Assembly: GCF_001269905.1 (NCBI RefSeq)
Contig: NZ_LHVK01000014.1
Span: 397 to 64,396, forward strand
Direction: 5' to 3'
DNA from: Pseudomonas corrugata
GTDB lineage: Bacteria; Pseudomonadota; Gammaproteobacteria; Pseudomonadales; Pseudomonadaceae
Length of the DNA stretch: 64,000 bases
Shown here piece by piece: positions 16,346 to 25,347 of the stretch. The translations under genes and the position numbers were made by a program. How positions within the stretch are numbered: the first letter of the stretch is position 1; every line of letters begins with the position of its first letter. The notes under the pieces are model-generated. The model made no database searches and was not told the origin of the DNA. It saw only the letters and a program-made list of their open reading frames with translations.

Positions 16346-16380
16346 GGCCTGGTCAAGCACGGCTGAGCGTAGACGGGGTT
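16346..16380 (-). promoter_or_regulatory. Conserved element upstream of collar gene 2
   Basis: Second copy of the 35-bp element described at 14960-14994 (two mismatches). Here TTGACC occurs within it on the minus strand, which could be a -35 hexamer, but no good -10 follows at 17 bp. The remaining intergenic sequence to 16564 is AT-rich and otherwise unremarkable. Confidence 0.45.
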
Positions 16381-16564
16381 ATTTCATTCTGCCCATGAGC
16401 TGAAAATGGCTGCTGCCTGGCTTAATCGATTCAGGTCGAGGGAGGATCCATACCGTCCATCTTTTTTACAGATTCAGCTGCATTTGATATCAAAGTAGTA
16501 CTAGTCGATGTTTGTTTCCTCGTCTACTCTTCGGACACAAAGGAACTACAAACGGTGAAAGGGA

Positions 16565-17401
16565 TTGTCAAAGTTTCACTTCATTTCAGGTCTTCCGCGC
16601 TCAGGTTCAACCCTGCTTTCTGCGATTCTGTTGCAGAATCCACGCTTCCACGCCGGGATGACCAGCCCCGTCGGTACGCTGTTCAGCAGCGTGTTGCAGC
16701 AATGCAGCGCCGGCAGCGAATTCGGTTCGGTGATCGACACCGACTTGCGTCGTCGACTGCTGCGCGGGTTGTTCGACTCGTACTATGCCGACAAGGCCGA
16801 AAAACCCGTCATCTTCGACACCAACCGCCAGTGGTGCGCACGTTTGCCCGCGCTGCAGGATCTGTTTCCCCAAGCCAAGACCATCGCCTGCGTGCGCAAT
16901 GTCGCTTGGGTGCTCGACAGCCTGGAGCGGCTCTACCGCGCCAACCCGTTCGAGAACACCAAGCTGTTCAACGATGATGACGAGCGCAACACCGTTTACA
17001 GCCGCTGCGAAACCCTGGCCCAGCGCAACCGCCTGGTGGGGTATGCCTGGACGGCACTCAAGGAAGCCTATTACGGCGAAAACGCCGAGTCGTTGCTGAT
17101 CGTCGATTACGACCTGCTGAGCCAGGCGCCCGAGCGGGTGATGCGGCTGATCTATGAGTTCATCGATGAGCCCTGGTTCGAACACGATTTCAATCACTTG
17201 ACCTACGACGCTCCAGCCTTCGATCTGGCCCTGGGCGTTGCCGGCCTGCACAAGGTCAAGCCCAGGGTTGCGCCGCAAGCGCGACGGACCGTGCTGCCGC
17301 CGGATCTGTTCGAGAAGTATGCCGAATTGTCCTTCTGGCGCGATGGCTCTGCCAGCGCCGCCAATGTCATTCGTATGAAAACCGACGCCGCGCTCAGCTG
17401 A
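16565..17401 (+). CDS. Sulfotransferase-family protein 1
   Basis: 278-residue PAPS-dependent sulfotransferase-like enzyme. The 5'-phosphosulfate loop is FISGLPRSGSTLL (residues about 6-18), followed by QNPRFHAGMTSPVGTLF. A 3'-phosphate segment ACVRNVAWVLDSLERLYR comes near residue 120 and LLIVDYDLLSQAPERVMRLIY near 185. The start is uncertain. The frame closes at a TGA at 16556-16558, leaving TTG at 16565 as the only start before the P-loop, and its ribosome site is badly spaced. A GTG at 16555 with AAAGGAAC at 16540-16547 is ideally spaced but one base out of frame. It lies 52 bases upstream of the giant protein, probably in the same operon. Confidence 0.78.
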   Translation: MSKFHFISGLPRSGSTLLSAILLQNPRFHAGMTSPVGTLFSSVLQQCSAGSEFGSVIDTDLRRRLLRGLFDSYYADKAEKPVIFDTNRQWCARLPALQDLFPQAKTIACVRNVAWVLDSLERLYRANPFENTKLFNDDDERNTVYSRCETLAQRNRLVGYAWTALKEAYYGENAESLLIVDYDLLSQAPERVMRLIYEFIDEPWFEHDFNHLTYDAPAFDLALGVAGLHKVKPRVAPQARRTVLPPDLFEKYAELSFWRDGSASAANVIRMKTDAALS

Positions 17402-17453
17402 ACGCGGTTTTTATCATTAGCGTGTTCAAGCAGTTCGAGTCCGGGTGAACGTC

Positions 17454-20400
17454 ATGTGGTGGAGCAAAGGTAAATCGCGGGTAATCGAGGGCGCACAGGC
17501 CCTGGCATCGCCAATGATCATGTCCCTGGAACCGCGGATGCTGTTCGACGGTGCCGTCGCCGCGACCGTCGCCGATGCCGCGCAGCCGGACGCCCACCCC
17601 ACTGCCGATGCGGCCAAGACGCCTACGGCCGATCAGGCCACCGATACCCACGCGGCCCAGGGCCAGGCTGATGCCACCGAGGCCGCCGCGGTTCCGGGCA
17701 AGTCCGTGGTATTCGTCGACTCCCGGGTCAAGGACTCCGCCAGCCTGCTTGAAGGGGTGGCGCCCGGTACCCAGGTCGTGCAGTTGGATGCCACCAAGGA
17801 CGGCTTGCAACAGATTGCCGATTACCTGGACACCCACCAGGGCGTCAGTTCGGTGCAGATCATCGCCCACGGCAATGCCGGTGATCTGTGGTTGGGCAAC
17901 GCCTATCTGTCGGCGGACAACGTCCAGGCCCGCGCCGAGGTGCTGGCGCAGATCGGCCAGGACATGAACGCCGGTGGCGATATCCTGATCTACGGCTGCT
18001 ATACCGCCCAAGGCGAGCGTGGTCTGGAACTGGTCGATTCACTGGCGCAACTGACCGGCCGCGATGTGGCCGCGTCCAACGACCGTACCGGTCTGGGTGG
18101 CGACTGGGATCTGGAAATTGCCACCGGTAACATCGAAAGCGCCAACGTGTTGTCTGCCACTGCAATGAGCGACTACCAATGGGGCCTCGCTACCTGGACC
18201 GCCACCAATAACGCCAACACCGGCGTCGGCTCGTTGCGCGCGGCCCTGGCCTCTGCGCAGAACGGCGACATCGTGACTTTCAACAGTGGCATGACCGTCG
18301 CGTTGACCCAGGTGCTGGTGGTCAACAAGAACGTGACCATCGATGGCGACCTCAATAACGACAACGTCGCCGATGTCACCCTCGATGGGCAATTCCGCAC
18401 CCAGGTCCTCAACGTGACGTCCGGTACGACGGCGACCCTCGATGGCCTGGTGATTACCCGTGGCATGGTGGCGGGTGATGGTGGCAATGGTGGCGTCGAT
18501 GCTGCGGTTGCCAAGGCCGGCGGTATCTACAACGCCGGGACCCTGACCCTGAAGAATGTCACGATCACCGCGAACGCCGCCTCGGGCGGCGGTGGCGGTG
18601 GCGGCGTGACGCCGCAATATGCTGGTGGCGGCGGCGGTGGCGGCGGCGCGGTTGGCAGCGGTACCGGCGGCAAGGGCGGCGATACAATCAATGCCACGGG
18701 TTCCGTTGGTTCGACCGGACAAGGCGGCGCCGGCGGCGGTTTCTTCAACATGGGCGGACGGGGCGGCAACTCCACCGGCGGCATTGGTGGTGCCGCGTAC
18801 CCGGGCTACAGCACCGGATCGGCCGGCGGCACGGCGGCCAGCGCTGGCTTGTCCATCGGCGGTGGTGGTGGCGGTGACGGCTACAACGCGGTCGGTGGTG
18901 CCGGTGGCGGCGCGGTCGGCGGTATCTACAACGACACTGGGGCGACCCTGCGCATCATCGGCAACTCGGTGATTTCCAACAACATCGGCGCCGGTGGTGG
19001 CGGTGGTGGCGGCGGTGCTGGCGGTGGCTACACCCACACCGGCGGTGCGGGCGGCGTCGGCGTTGGCGCCATCTGGAACAAGGGGGCGATCCTGATCACC
19101 GCCGCCAACTTCGCGGCCCTGTCAGGTAACGTCGGCGGGAGCGGCACCGGGGGCGGCAGTGCCGGCACCGCGGGCACGTCGCCGGCCTCTGTCGCCAACG
19201 TCTACGGTGACGGCGGGACCATCAACACCAATTATGTACCGGACGAGACCCCCCCTACCGCAACCGTCGTGGTGACCAATACCTCCCTGAATTCCGGCGG
19301 CACGTCGCCAGTGACCATCACTTTTTCCGAGGCGGTGACAGGGCTTACTGCGGCGGATTTGACGGTGCAGAACGGCTCGGTAGGTACCTTGACCAGCGGC
19401 GACGGCGGCATCACCTGGACCGGCACGTTGACGGCGGCCAGCAACATCGCCGATACCACCAACGTCATTACCCTGGACAACACCGGCGTTGTCGACCTGG
19501 CGGGCAATGCTGGCGTGGGCACCACCGACTCGAACAACTACGTGGTCAACGACACCGTGGCGCCGACGGCGACTATTGTGGTGGCCGATACCGCACTCAA
19601 AAGCGGTGAAACCTCGGCCGTCACCATCACGTTCTCCGAAGCGGTGACCGGCTTCACCACCGCCGACCTGACGGTGGCCAACGGTACCCTCACCGGGTTG
19701 AGCAGCGCCGATGGCGGCATCACCTGGACCGCGACCCTGACCCCGGATGCCGATGTGACCGACACCACCAACCTGGTGGTCCTGGACAAGACTGGCGTCG
19801 CAGACCTGTCCGGCAACGCTGGGGTGGGCACCACCAACTCGAACAACTACGCCATCGATACCCTGCGCCCGACCGCTACCATCGTGGTGGCCGACACCGC
19901 GCTGAGCGTTGGCGAAACTTCCCTGGTGACCATCACCTTCAACGAGGCGGTGACCGGCTTCACCACCGCCGACCTGACGGTCGCCAACGGTACCGTCACC
20001 GGGCTGAGCAGCAGCGACGGCGGCATCACCTGGACCGGGACACTCACCCCGACCGCCAGCATCAGCGACACCACGAACCTGATCACACTGGCCAACAGCG
20101 GCGTTGCCGACCTGTCTGGCAACGCCGGCACGGGCACCACCGACTCGAATAACTATGCCATCGACACGCTGCGCCCCACCGCGACGATCGTAGTGGCCGA
20201 CACCGCGCTGAGCGCGGGTGAAACCTCACTGGTGACCATCACGTTCAGCGAGGCCGTCAGCGGGTTCACCCTGGCCGACCTGACGGTCGCCAACGGCTCC
20301 TTGAGCGGGTTGAGCAGTGCGGATGGCGGTATCACCTGGACCGCGACGCTCACTCCTAGCGCCAGCATCACCGACGCCTCCAACCTGATCGTCCTGGCCA

Positions 20401-23400
20401 ATACGGGAGTGCAGGATGCGGCCGGCAACGCCGGCACCGGCACCACCAACTCCAATAACTACGCCATCGACACGCAACGTCCGACCGCCAGCATTGTCGT
20501 TGCCGATACCACGTTGAGTGTCGGCGAAACCTCGTTGGTGACCATCACCTTCAGTGAGGCGGTCACCGGTTTCACCACCGCTGACCTGACGGTCGCCAAC
20601 GGTACCGTTACCGGGTTGAGCAGCGGCGACGGCGGCATTACCTGGACCGGGACATTCACCCCGAGTGCGAGCACCAGCGACGCGACAAACCTCATTACCC
20701 TGGACAACACCGGGGTGAGCGATGCGGCGGGTAACGCCGGCAGCGGCACCACCGATTCCAACAACTACGCCATCGACAACGTGCGTCCCACCGCCACCGT
20801 GGTGATTGCCGATACGGCGCTCGCCGCTGGCGAGACCTCGTTGGTAACCATTACATTCAGCGAGGCGGTGACCGGTTTCACCCTGGCCGATCTGACCGCT
20901 GCCAACGGCAGCCTGAGCGGGCTGAGCACCAGCGACAACATCACTTACACCGCAACCTTTACCCCGAGCGTCGGGATCAACGACACCAGTAACCTGATCA
21001 CCCTCGATAATACCGGCGTCGTGGACGGCGCAGGCAATGCCGGTACCGGCACCACCGATTCCAACAATTACACGATCGATACCCAACGTCCGACCGCCAC
21101 CATCGTCGTGGCCGATAACGCTCTGAGCGTCGGCGAAACCTCGCTGGTGACCATCACCTTCAGCGAGGCGGTCAGCGGCTTCGACAACTCGGACCTGAGC
21201 GTGGCCAACGGTACGCTGAGCGCCGTCAGCAGCAGCGACGGCGGCATCACCTGGACCGCTACCCTCACGCCGAATCTGGGGATCGTCGACACCACAAACG
21301 TCATCACGCTGACCAACACCGGTTTCAGTGACGCGGCGGGCAACACCGGTACCGGCACAACCAGTTCGAACAACTACCAGGTCGACACCAACGTGCCGAC
21401 GGCCACCATTGTGGTCGCGGACTCGTCGTTGAGTATCGGTGAAACTTCGACGGTGACCATCACCTTCAACGAAGCGGTGAACGGGTTCGACAACAGTGAC
21501 CTGACCGTCAGCAATGGCACCCTGAGCAGTGTCAGCAGCATGGATGGTGGCGTGACCTGGACGGCCACCTTTACCCCGAGCGTCGGTATTTCCGATACCA
21601 GCAACGTGATCACCCTGGACAATACTGGCGTGCGCAACGGTGCGAGCAACGCCGGGGTCGGCACCACCGACTCCAACAACTATGCCGTCGATACCGTGCG
21701 CCCCACGGCGACCATCGTCGTGGCCGACACCGCCATCGGTGCTGGCCAGACCTCGCTGGTGACCATCACCTTCAGCGAGGCGGTGACCGCTTTCACCACG
21801 GCCGACCTGACGGTCGCCAACGGTACGGTCACCGGGTTGAGCAGCAGTGACGGCGGTATCACCTGGACCGCGACGTTCACGCCGAGTGCCGGCATCAACG
21901 ACACCAGCAACGTCATCACCCTCACCAACGGCGGTATCGCCGATCTGGCGGGCAACATCGGCACCGGCACCACCGATTCCAACAACTATGCCATCGACAC
22001 CCAGCGTCCGACCGCCACCATTGTGCTGAACGATTCAACGCTGCGGCCGGGCGAGACCGCCCAGGTGACCATTACCTTCTCCGAGGCCGTGACCGGTTTC
22101 ACCAACGCTGACCTGAGTGTTGCCAATGGCAGCCTGAGCGCGGTCAGCAGCAGCGATGGTGGCCTGACCTGGACCGCCACGTTCACGCCGACCGTAGGCG
22201 TGAGCGATGCCACCAACCTCATCGTTCTGGACAACACCGGCGTAAGCGATGCGGCCGGCAACGCCGGAACAGGGACCACCAACTCGGCCAACTATGCGGT
22301 CGAAACGCAGGTGCCGACCGCCACCGTCGTGGTTGCGGACAATTCACTCACGGTGGGGGAAACTTCGCAGGTGACCATCACCTTCTCGGAGGCGGTCAGC
22401 GGCTTCGACAATTCGGACCTGAGCGTGAATAACGGCACGTTGAGCAATGTGTCGTCCTCGGACGGTGGCGTGACCTGGACGGCGACGTTCACCCCGAGCG
22501 CCGGCATTTCCGATACCAGCAACCTGATCAGCCTGGACACCAGCGGCGTGGTCAACGTTTCCGGCAACAGCGGTGTCGACGTGGTGAACTCCAACAACTA
22601 CGCTGTCGACACGGTGCGCCCGGGTGCCACCATCGTGGTGGGCGATACCAACCTGGGCATCGGCGAGACTACCACCGTGACCATCAGCTTCACCGAGGCG
22701 GTGACCGGTTTCGACCTGTCGGACCTCAGCGTCGCCAATGGGGTGCTGTCCAATCTCGCCAGCAGCGATGGCGGCCTGACCTGGACGGCGACCCTGACGC
22801 CTACGGCGGGTGTCAACGACACCACCAACCTGATCCTGCTCGACGCCAGCACTGTGCAGGACATTGCCGGCAACGCCGGCGCGGGTATCGCGATCTCCAG
22901 CAACTACGTACTCGATGCTACCCGGCCGACCGCGACCATCGTGGTCGCCGATTCAAACCTGACTGTGGGTGAGACGAGCCAGGTGACCATCACCTTCAGC
23001 GAAGCCGTGGCCGGTTTCGATCTGTCGGACCTGAGCGTCACCAACGGTGAACTGACCAATCTGACCAGCAGCGACGGTGGCAAGACCTGGACAGCGACCT
23101 TCACTCCCACGGTGAATCTCACCGACCCGAGCAACTTCATCGCCCTGGACACCAGTAACGTCAGCGACTTGGCCGGCAACGCCGGGGCAAGCGTGGCGGT
23201 GTCCAACAATTACGCAATCGATACGGTTGTGCCCAACGACGTGAAGCCACCGCCGGAGTTCCTGACGTCGGATCCCGTCACGGTCATACCGCCGTCCGAT
23301 GTGCCGTTGCAACCGATCATCTTCACGCCGCCGACGGGCGACCTGGGTTCGCCGTTGGGCTTCCCACCGCTGTTCGAGCAGCGTGATGTGGGCGGCGGTC

Positions 23401-23777
23401 TGCGGCCTATAGGCGATATTTTCATCAACCGTGGCGAACTGGCGCCAAGCTATATCGCCCAGGTATTCAGTACTGATGCCGCCGGCGATGGCTCGGGTCA
23501 AGGGTTCCTCGGTTTTGGGGGCGGTGATGGCGGGGTGTTCGGCAGCAGCACCATTTCGACCTTGTTCAACCATGATTCCGGCACCGAAAACGAGTCGATG
23601 AATGCCTTCGGCAACTCGTCGATGCAGGGGGGCGATGTTTCCCAAGGTATGCGCGGGATGTTCGGCGCACCGACCTTGGGCCAGCAATTGCAACACCTCA
23701 AGGACACTGAGCAGCGTCAGGTCGACAGCCTGGCAATGGCTCTGCAACAGGTGGGTGTAAGCCAGGTACAGGCCTGA
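17454..23777 (+). CDS. Giant LEPR-XLL / DUF4347 / Ig-repeat surface protein
   Basis: 2107-residue predicted exported protein. Residues 25-34 (LEPRMLFDGA) are a LEPR-XLL motif. Residues about 83-243 are a DUF4347 domain with IIAHGNAG (H139) and IYGC (C182), which resembles a clan-CD peptidase His/Cys pair. Residues about 244-400 look like a beta-helix (GSLRAALASAQNGDIVTF, GIYNAGTLTLKNVTI), followed by very Gly-rich sequence to about 598. Thirteen Ig-like (Big_12-type) repeats of about 102 residues span about 599-1922. The C-terminal 185 residues are Pro/Gly-rich and end in a helix. There is no classical signal peptide, RTX repeat or LPXTG. ATG at 17454 is preferred (GGGTGA upstream); GTG at 17445 is possible. 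Likely adhesin-like cargo of the neighbouring exporter, by inference. Confidence 0.85.
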   Translation: MWWSKGKSRVIEGAQALASPMIMSLEPRMLFDGAVAATVADAAQPDAHPTADAAKTPTADQATDTHAAQGQADATEAAAVPGKSVVFVDSRVKDSASLLEGVAPGTQVVQLDATKDGLQQIADYLDTHQGVSSVQIIAHGNAGDLWLGNAYLSADNVQARAEVLAQIGQDMNAGGDILIYGCYTAQGERGLELVDSLAQLTGRDVAASNDRTGLGGDWDLEIATGNIESANVLSATAMSDYQWGLATWTATNNANTGVGSLRAALASAQNGDIVTFNSGMTVALTQVLVVNKNVTIDGDLNNDNVADVTLDGQFRTQVLNVTSGTTATLDGLVITRGMVAGDGGNGGVDAAVAKAGGIYNAGTLTLKNVTITANAASGGGGGGGVTPQYAGGGGGGGGAVGSGTGGKGGDTINATGSVGSTGQGGAGGGFFNMGGRGGNSTGGIGGAAYPGYSTGSAGGTAASAGLSIGGGGGGDGYNAVGGAGGGAVGGIYNDTGATLRIIGNSVISNNIGAGGGGGGGGAGGGYTHTGGAGGVGVGAIWNKGAILITAANFAALSGNVGGSGTGGGSAGTAGTSPASVANVYGDGGTINTNYVPDETPPTATVVVTNTSLNSGGTSPVTITFSEAVTGLTAADLTVQNGSVGTLTSGDGGITWTGTLTAASNIADTTNVITLDNTGVVDLAGNAGVGTTDSNNYVVNDTVAPTATIVVADTALKSGETSAVTITFSEAVTGFTTADLTVANGTLTGLSSADGGITWTATLTPDADVTDTTNLVVLDKTGVADLSGNAGVGTTNSNNYAIDTLRPTATIVVADTALSVGETSLVTITFNEAVTGFTTADLTVANGTVTGLSSSDGGITWTGTLTPTASISDTTNLITLANSGVADLSGNAGTGTTDSNNYAIDTLRPTATIVVADTALSAGETSLVTITFSEAVSGFTLADLTVANGSLSGLSSADGGITWTATLTPSASITDASNLIVLANTGVQDAAGNAGTGTTNSNNYAIDTQRPTASIVVADTTLSVGETSLVTITFSEAVTGFTTADLTVANGTVTGLSSGDGGITWTGTFTPSASTSDATNLITLDNTGVSDAAGNAGSGTTDSNNYAIDNVRPTATVVIADTALAAGETSLVTITFSEAVTGFTLADLTAANGSLSGLSTSDNITYTATFTPSVGINDTSNLITLDNTGVVDGAGNAGTGTTDSNNYTIDTQRPTATIVVADNALSVGETSLVTITFSEAVSGFDNSDLSVANGTLSAVSSSDGGITWTATLTPNLGIVDTTNVITLTNTGFSDAAGNTGTGTTSSNNYQVDTNVPTATIVVADSSLSIGETSTVTITFNEAVNGFDNSDLTVSNGTLSSVSSMDGGVTWTATFTPSVGISDTSNVITLDNTGVRNGASNAGVGTTDSNNYAVDTVRPTATIVVADTAIGAGQTSLVTITFSEAVTAFTTADLTVANGTVTGLSSSDGGITWTATFTPSAGINDTSNVITLTNGGIADLAGNIGTGTTDSNNYAIDTQRPTATIVLNDSTLRPGETAQVTITFSEAVTGFTNADLSVANGSLSAVSSSDGGLTWTATFTPTVGVSDATNLIVLDNTGVSDAAGNAGTGTTNSANYAVETQVPTATVVVADNSLTVGETSQVTITFSEAVSGFDNSDLSVNNGTLSNVSSSDGGVTWTATFTPSAGISDTSNLISLDTSGVVNVSGNSGVDVVNSNNYAVDTVRPGATIVVGDTNLGIGETTTVTISFTEAVTGFDLSDLSVANGVLSNLASSDGGLTWTATLTPTAGVNDTTNLILLDASTVQDIAGNAGAGIAISSNYVLDATRPTATIVVADSNLTVGETSQVTITFSEAVAGFDLSDLSVTNGELTNLTSSDGGKTWTATFTPTVNLTDPSNFIALDTSNVSDLAGNAGASVAVSNNYAIDTVVPNDVKPPPEFLTSDPVTVIPPSDVPLQPIIFTPPTGDLGSPLGFPPLFEQRDVGGGLRPIGDIFINRGELAPSYIAQVFSTDAAGDGSGQGFLGFGGGDGGVFGSSTISTLFNHDSGTENESMNAFGNSSMQGGDVSQGMRGMFGAPTLGQQLQHLKDTEQRQVDSLAMALQQVGVSQVQA
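19250..23220 (+). repeat. Thirteen tandem ~306-bp Ig-domain repeats in the giant protein gene
   Basis: Each unit encodes RPTATIVVADTALSVGETSL, VTITFSEAVTGF, DGGITWTATLTP and SGVADLAGNAGTGTTDSNNY segments. Most are 306 bp; the sixth (about 20785-21085) is slightly shorter, reading SDNITYTATFTP. Unlike the lapA repeats they have diverged considerably from one another at the DNA level. Confidence 0.92.
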
Positions 23778-23823
23778 AGCATTCAATAAGAAAATTGTGC
23801 GGCAACCAGGGGCATTCCAAGGA

Positions 23824-25335
23824 ATGAATAGAAGTCAGAAGTTATTCGGTATGAGTCTGCTGGCCGTGATGGTCAGTGGGTGTGCAGTCACCAGTGAGCC
23901 GATCGATCGTAGCGTCAGCGAACAGCGCGCCCAAACCGATCTGCAGAACATGTTCAAGGGCCAGGAACCTCTCAGCGGCCCGCTGACCCTGCACCAGGCC
24001 ATGGCTCGGGCAGTGAAGTACAATCTGGAGGGGCGTCTTAAAATCATGGAAGAGGCCCTGGCCAAGCGGCAACTGGACTTGGCCAGTTTCGACATGCTGC
24101 CACGCATGGCACTGGACGCCGGTTATGTGGGCCGCAACAACGTCAACGCCTCCAGCAGCCAGAGCGTGGAGACCGGCACCCAGTCCCTCGAACCGTCGAC
24201 GTCCCAGGACCGTGATCGTGAAGTGGCCGACCTCACCATGGTCTGGAACGTGCTCGATTTCGGCGTGAGCTACATCAGCGCCAAGCAGGCCGGTGACCAG
24301 CGGTTGATCGTCCAGGAACGCCGGCGCAAGGTGATCAACACCATCGTCCAGGATGTGCGTTCGGCCTACTGGCGAGCCATGGCTGCCGAACGCCTGCTCA
24401 AGCAGATCGACAGCCTGATGGCCCGGGTCGAGGCGGCGCGCAACAACAGCCAGAGCATGAGCGAACAACGCATCGGTGACCCGGTGCAGGCTCTGGGTTA
24501 CCAGCGCTCGTTGATCCAGGCCACCCGCCAGCTCGAAGAGCAGCGGCGCGCGTTGTCCCTGGCCAAGACCGAACTGGCCACCCTGATCAACCTGCCTCTG
24601 GGCACTGAGTTGACCCTTGCGGCCCCGGATGAGTACGAGATCCCGGAACTCAAGGTCGACATGGCCCGTCTCGAGCACGAAGCCCTGACCAGCCGTCCGG
24701 AACTGCGCGAGCAGGATTACCAGACGCGCATCACGGCCGCCGAAACCCGCAAGGCCATGCTGCGGCTGTTGCCGGGCCTGGAGTTTTCCGCCGGCGGGCA
24801 CTACGACAGTAACTCGTTCCTGGTAGAGCAGGGCTGGGCCGACTATGGCGTGAAAGTCACCTGGAACCTGTTCAACGTGATCTCTGCCCCGGCGGCCATC
24901 GATGTGGCCAAGGCCGGTGAAGAAGTGGCGGCGGCGCGGCGTCAGGCGATGTCGATTGCCGTGCTGGCGCAGTTGTATGTGGCCAACGCCAACTACCGCG
25001 ATGCGCTGCGCCAGTTCAAGACCAACCAGCAACTGTCGGACATCGACGGGCAAATCGTCGGCCAGTTGCGCAACCGTCATCAAGCCGCCGGCATCGGTGA
25101 GCTGGATCTGATCCAGGGCGAACTCAATACCTTGCAGGCCGATCTGCGACGGGATCTGTCCTATGCCGACCTGCGCAATGCCTACGGCCAGATCTTCGCC
25201 AGCGCCGGTCTCGACCCGCTGCCCGATGAAGTGCAATCGACCAAGGTGCAGTCGATTGCCACGGCATTGGCCAATCGCGAAGCGGCCTGGGCCCAGGGCG
25301 ACATCACGGTACCCAAGGCGGCGGTGAAGCCATAA
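23824..25335 (+). CDS. TolC/OprM-type outer membrane lipoprotein channel
   Basis: 503-residue outer membrane efflux protein with a lipoprotein signal (MNRSQKLFGMSLLAVMVSGC, acylated Cys 20, followed by Ala). Two repeated helical halves carry TolC features (PLTLHQAMARAVKYNLEGRL; VTWNLFNVISAPAAIDVAKAGE; RNRHQAAGIGELDLIQGELN). I chose the ATG at 23824 because it gives a proper lipobox; AGGGG at 23808-23812 could serve as ribosome site. The frame is open to GTG 23797. It lies 46 bases after the giant protein gene, in the same orientation. It is the natural outer-membrane exit for that protein together with the HlyD-type adaptors at 9452-13645. Confidence 0.85.
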   Translation: MNRSQKLFGMSLLAVMVSGCAVTSEPIDRSVSEQRAQTDLQNMFKGQEPLSGPLTLHQAMARAVKYNLEGRLKIMEEALAKRQLDLASFDMLPRMALDAGYVGRNNVNASSSQSVETGTQSLEPSTSQDRDREVADLTMVWNVLDFGVSYISAKQAGDQRLIVQERRRKVINTIVQDVRSAYWRAMAAERLLKQIDSLMARVEAARNNSQSMSEQRIGDPVQALGYQRSLIQATRQLEEQRRALSLAKTELATLINLPLGTELTLAAPDEYEIPELKVDMARLEHEALTSRPELREQDYQTRITAAETRKAMLRLLPGLEFSAGGHYDSNSFLVEQGWADYGVKVTWNLFNVISAPAAIDVAKAGEEVAAARRQAMSIAVLAQLYVANANYRDALRQFKTNQQLSDIDGQIVGQLRNRHQAAGIGELDLIQGELNTLQADLRRDLSYADLRNAYGQIFASAGLDPLPDEVQSTKVQSIATALANREAAWAQGDITVPKAAVKP

Positions 25336-25347
25336 CCGGGCGCAAGC

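Noticed and set aside
17454..23777. Classical RTX type I substrate
   Set aside because: No GGxGxDxxx nonapeptides anywhere in the protein; the Gly-rich part (about 400-598) is GGGGG-type, not calcium-binding RTX.
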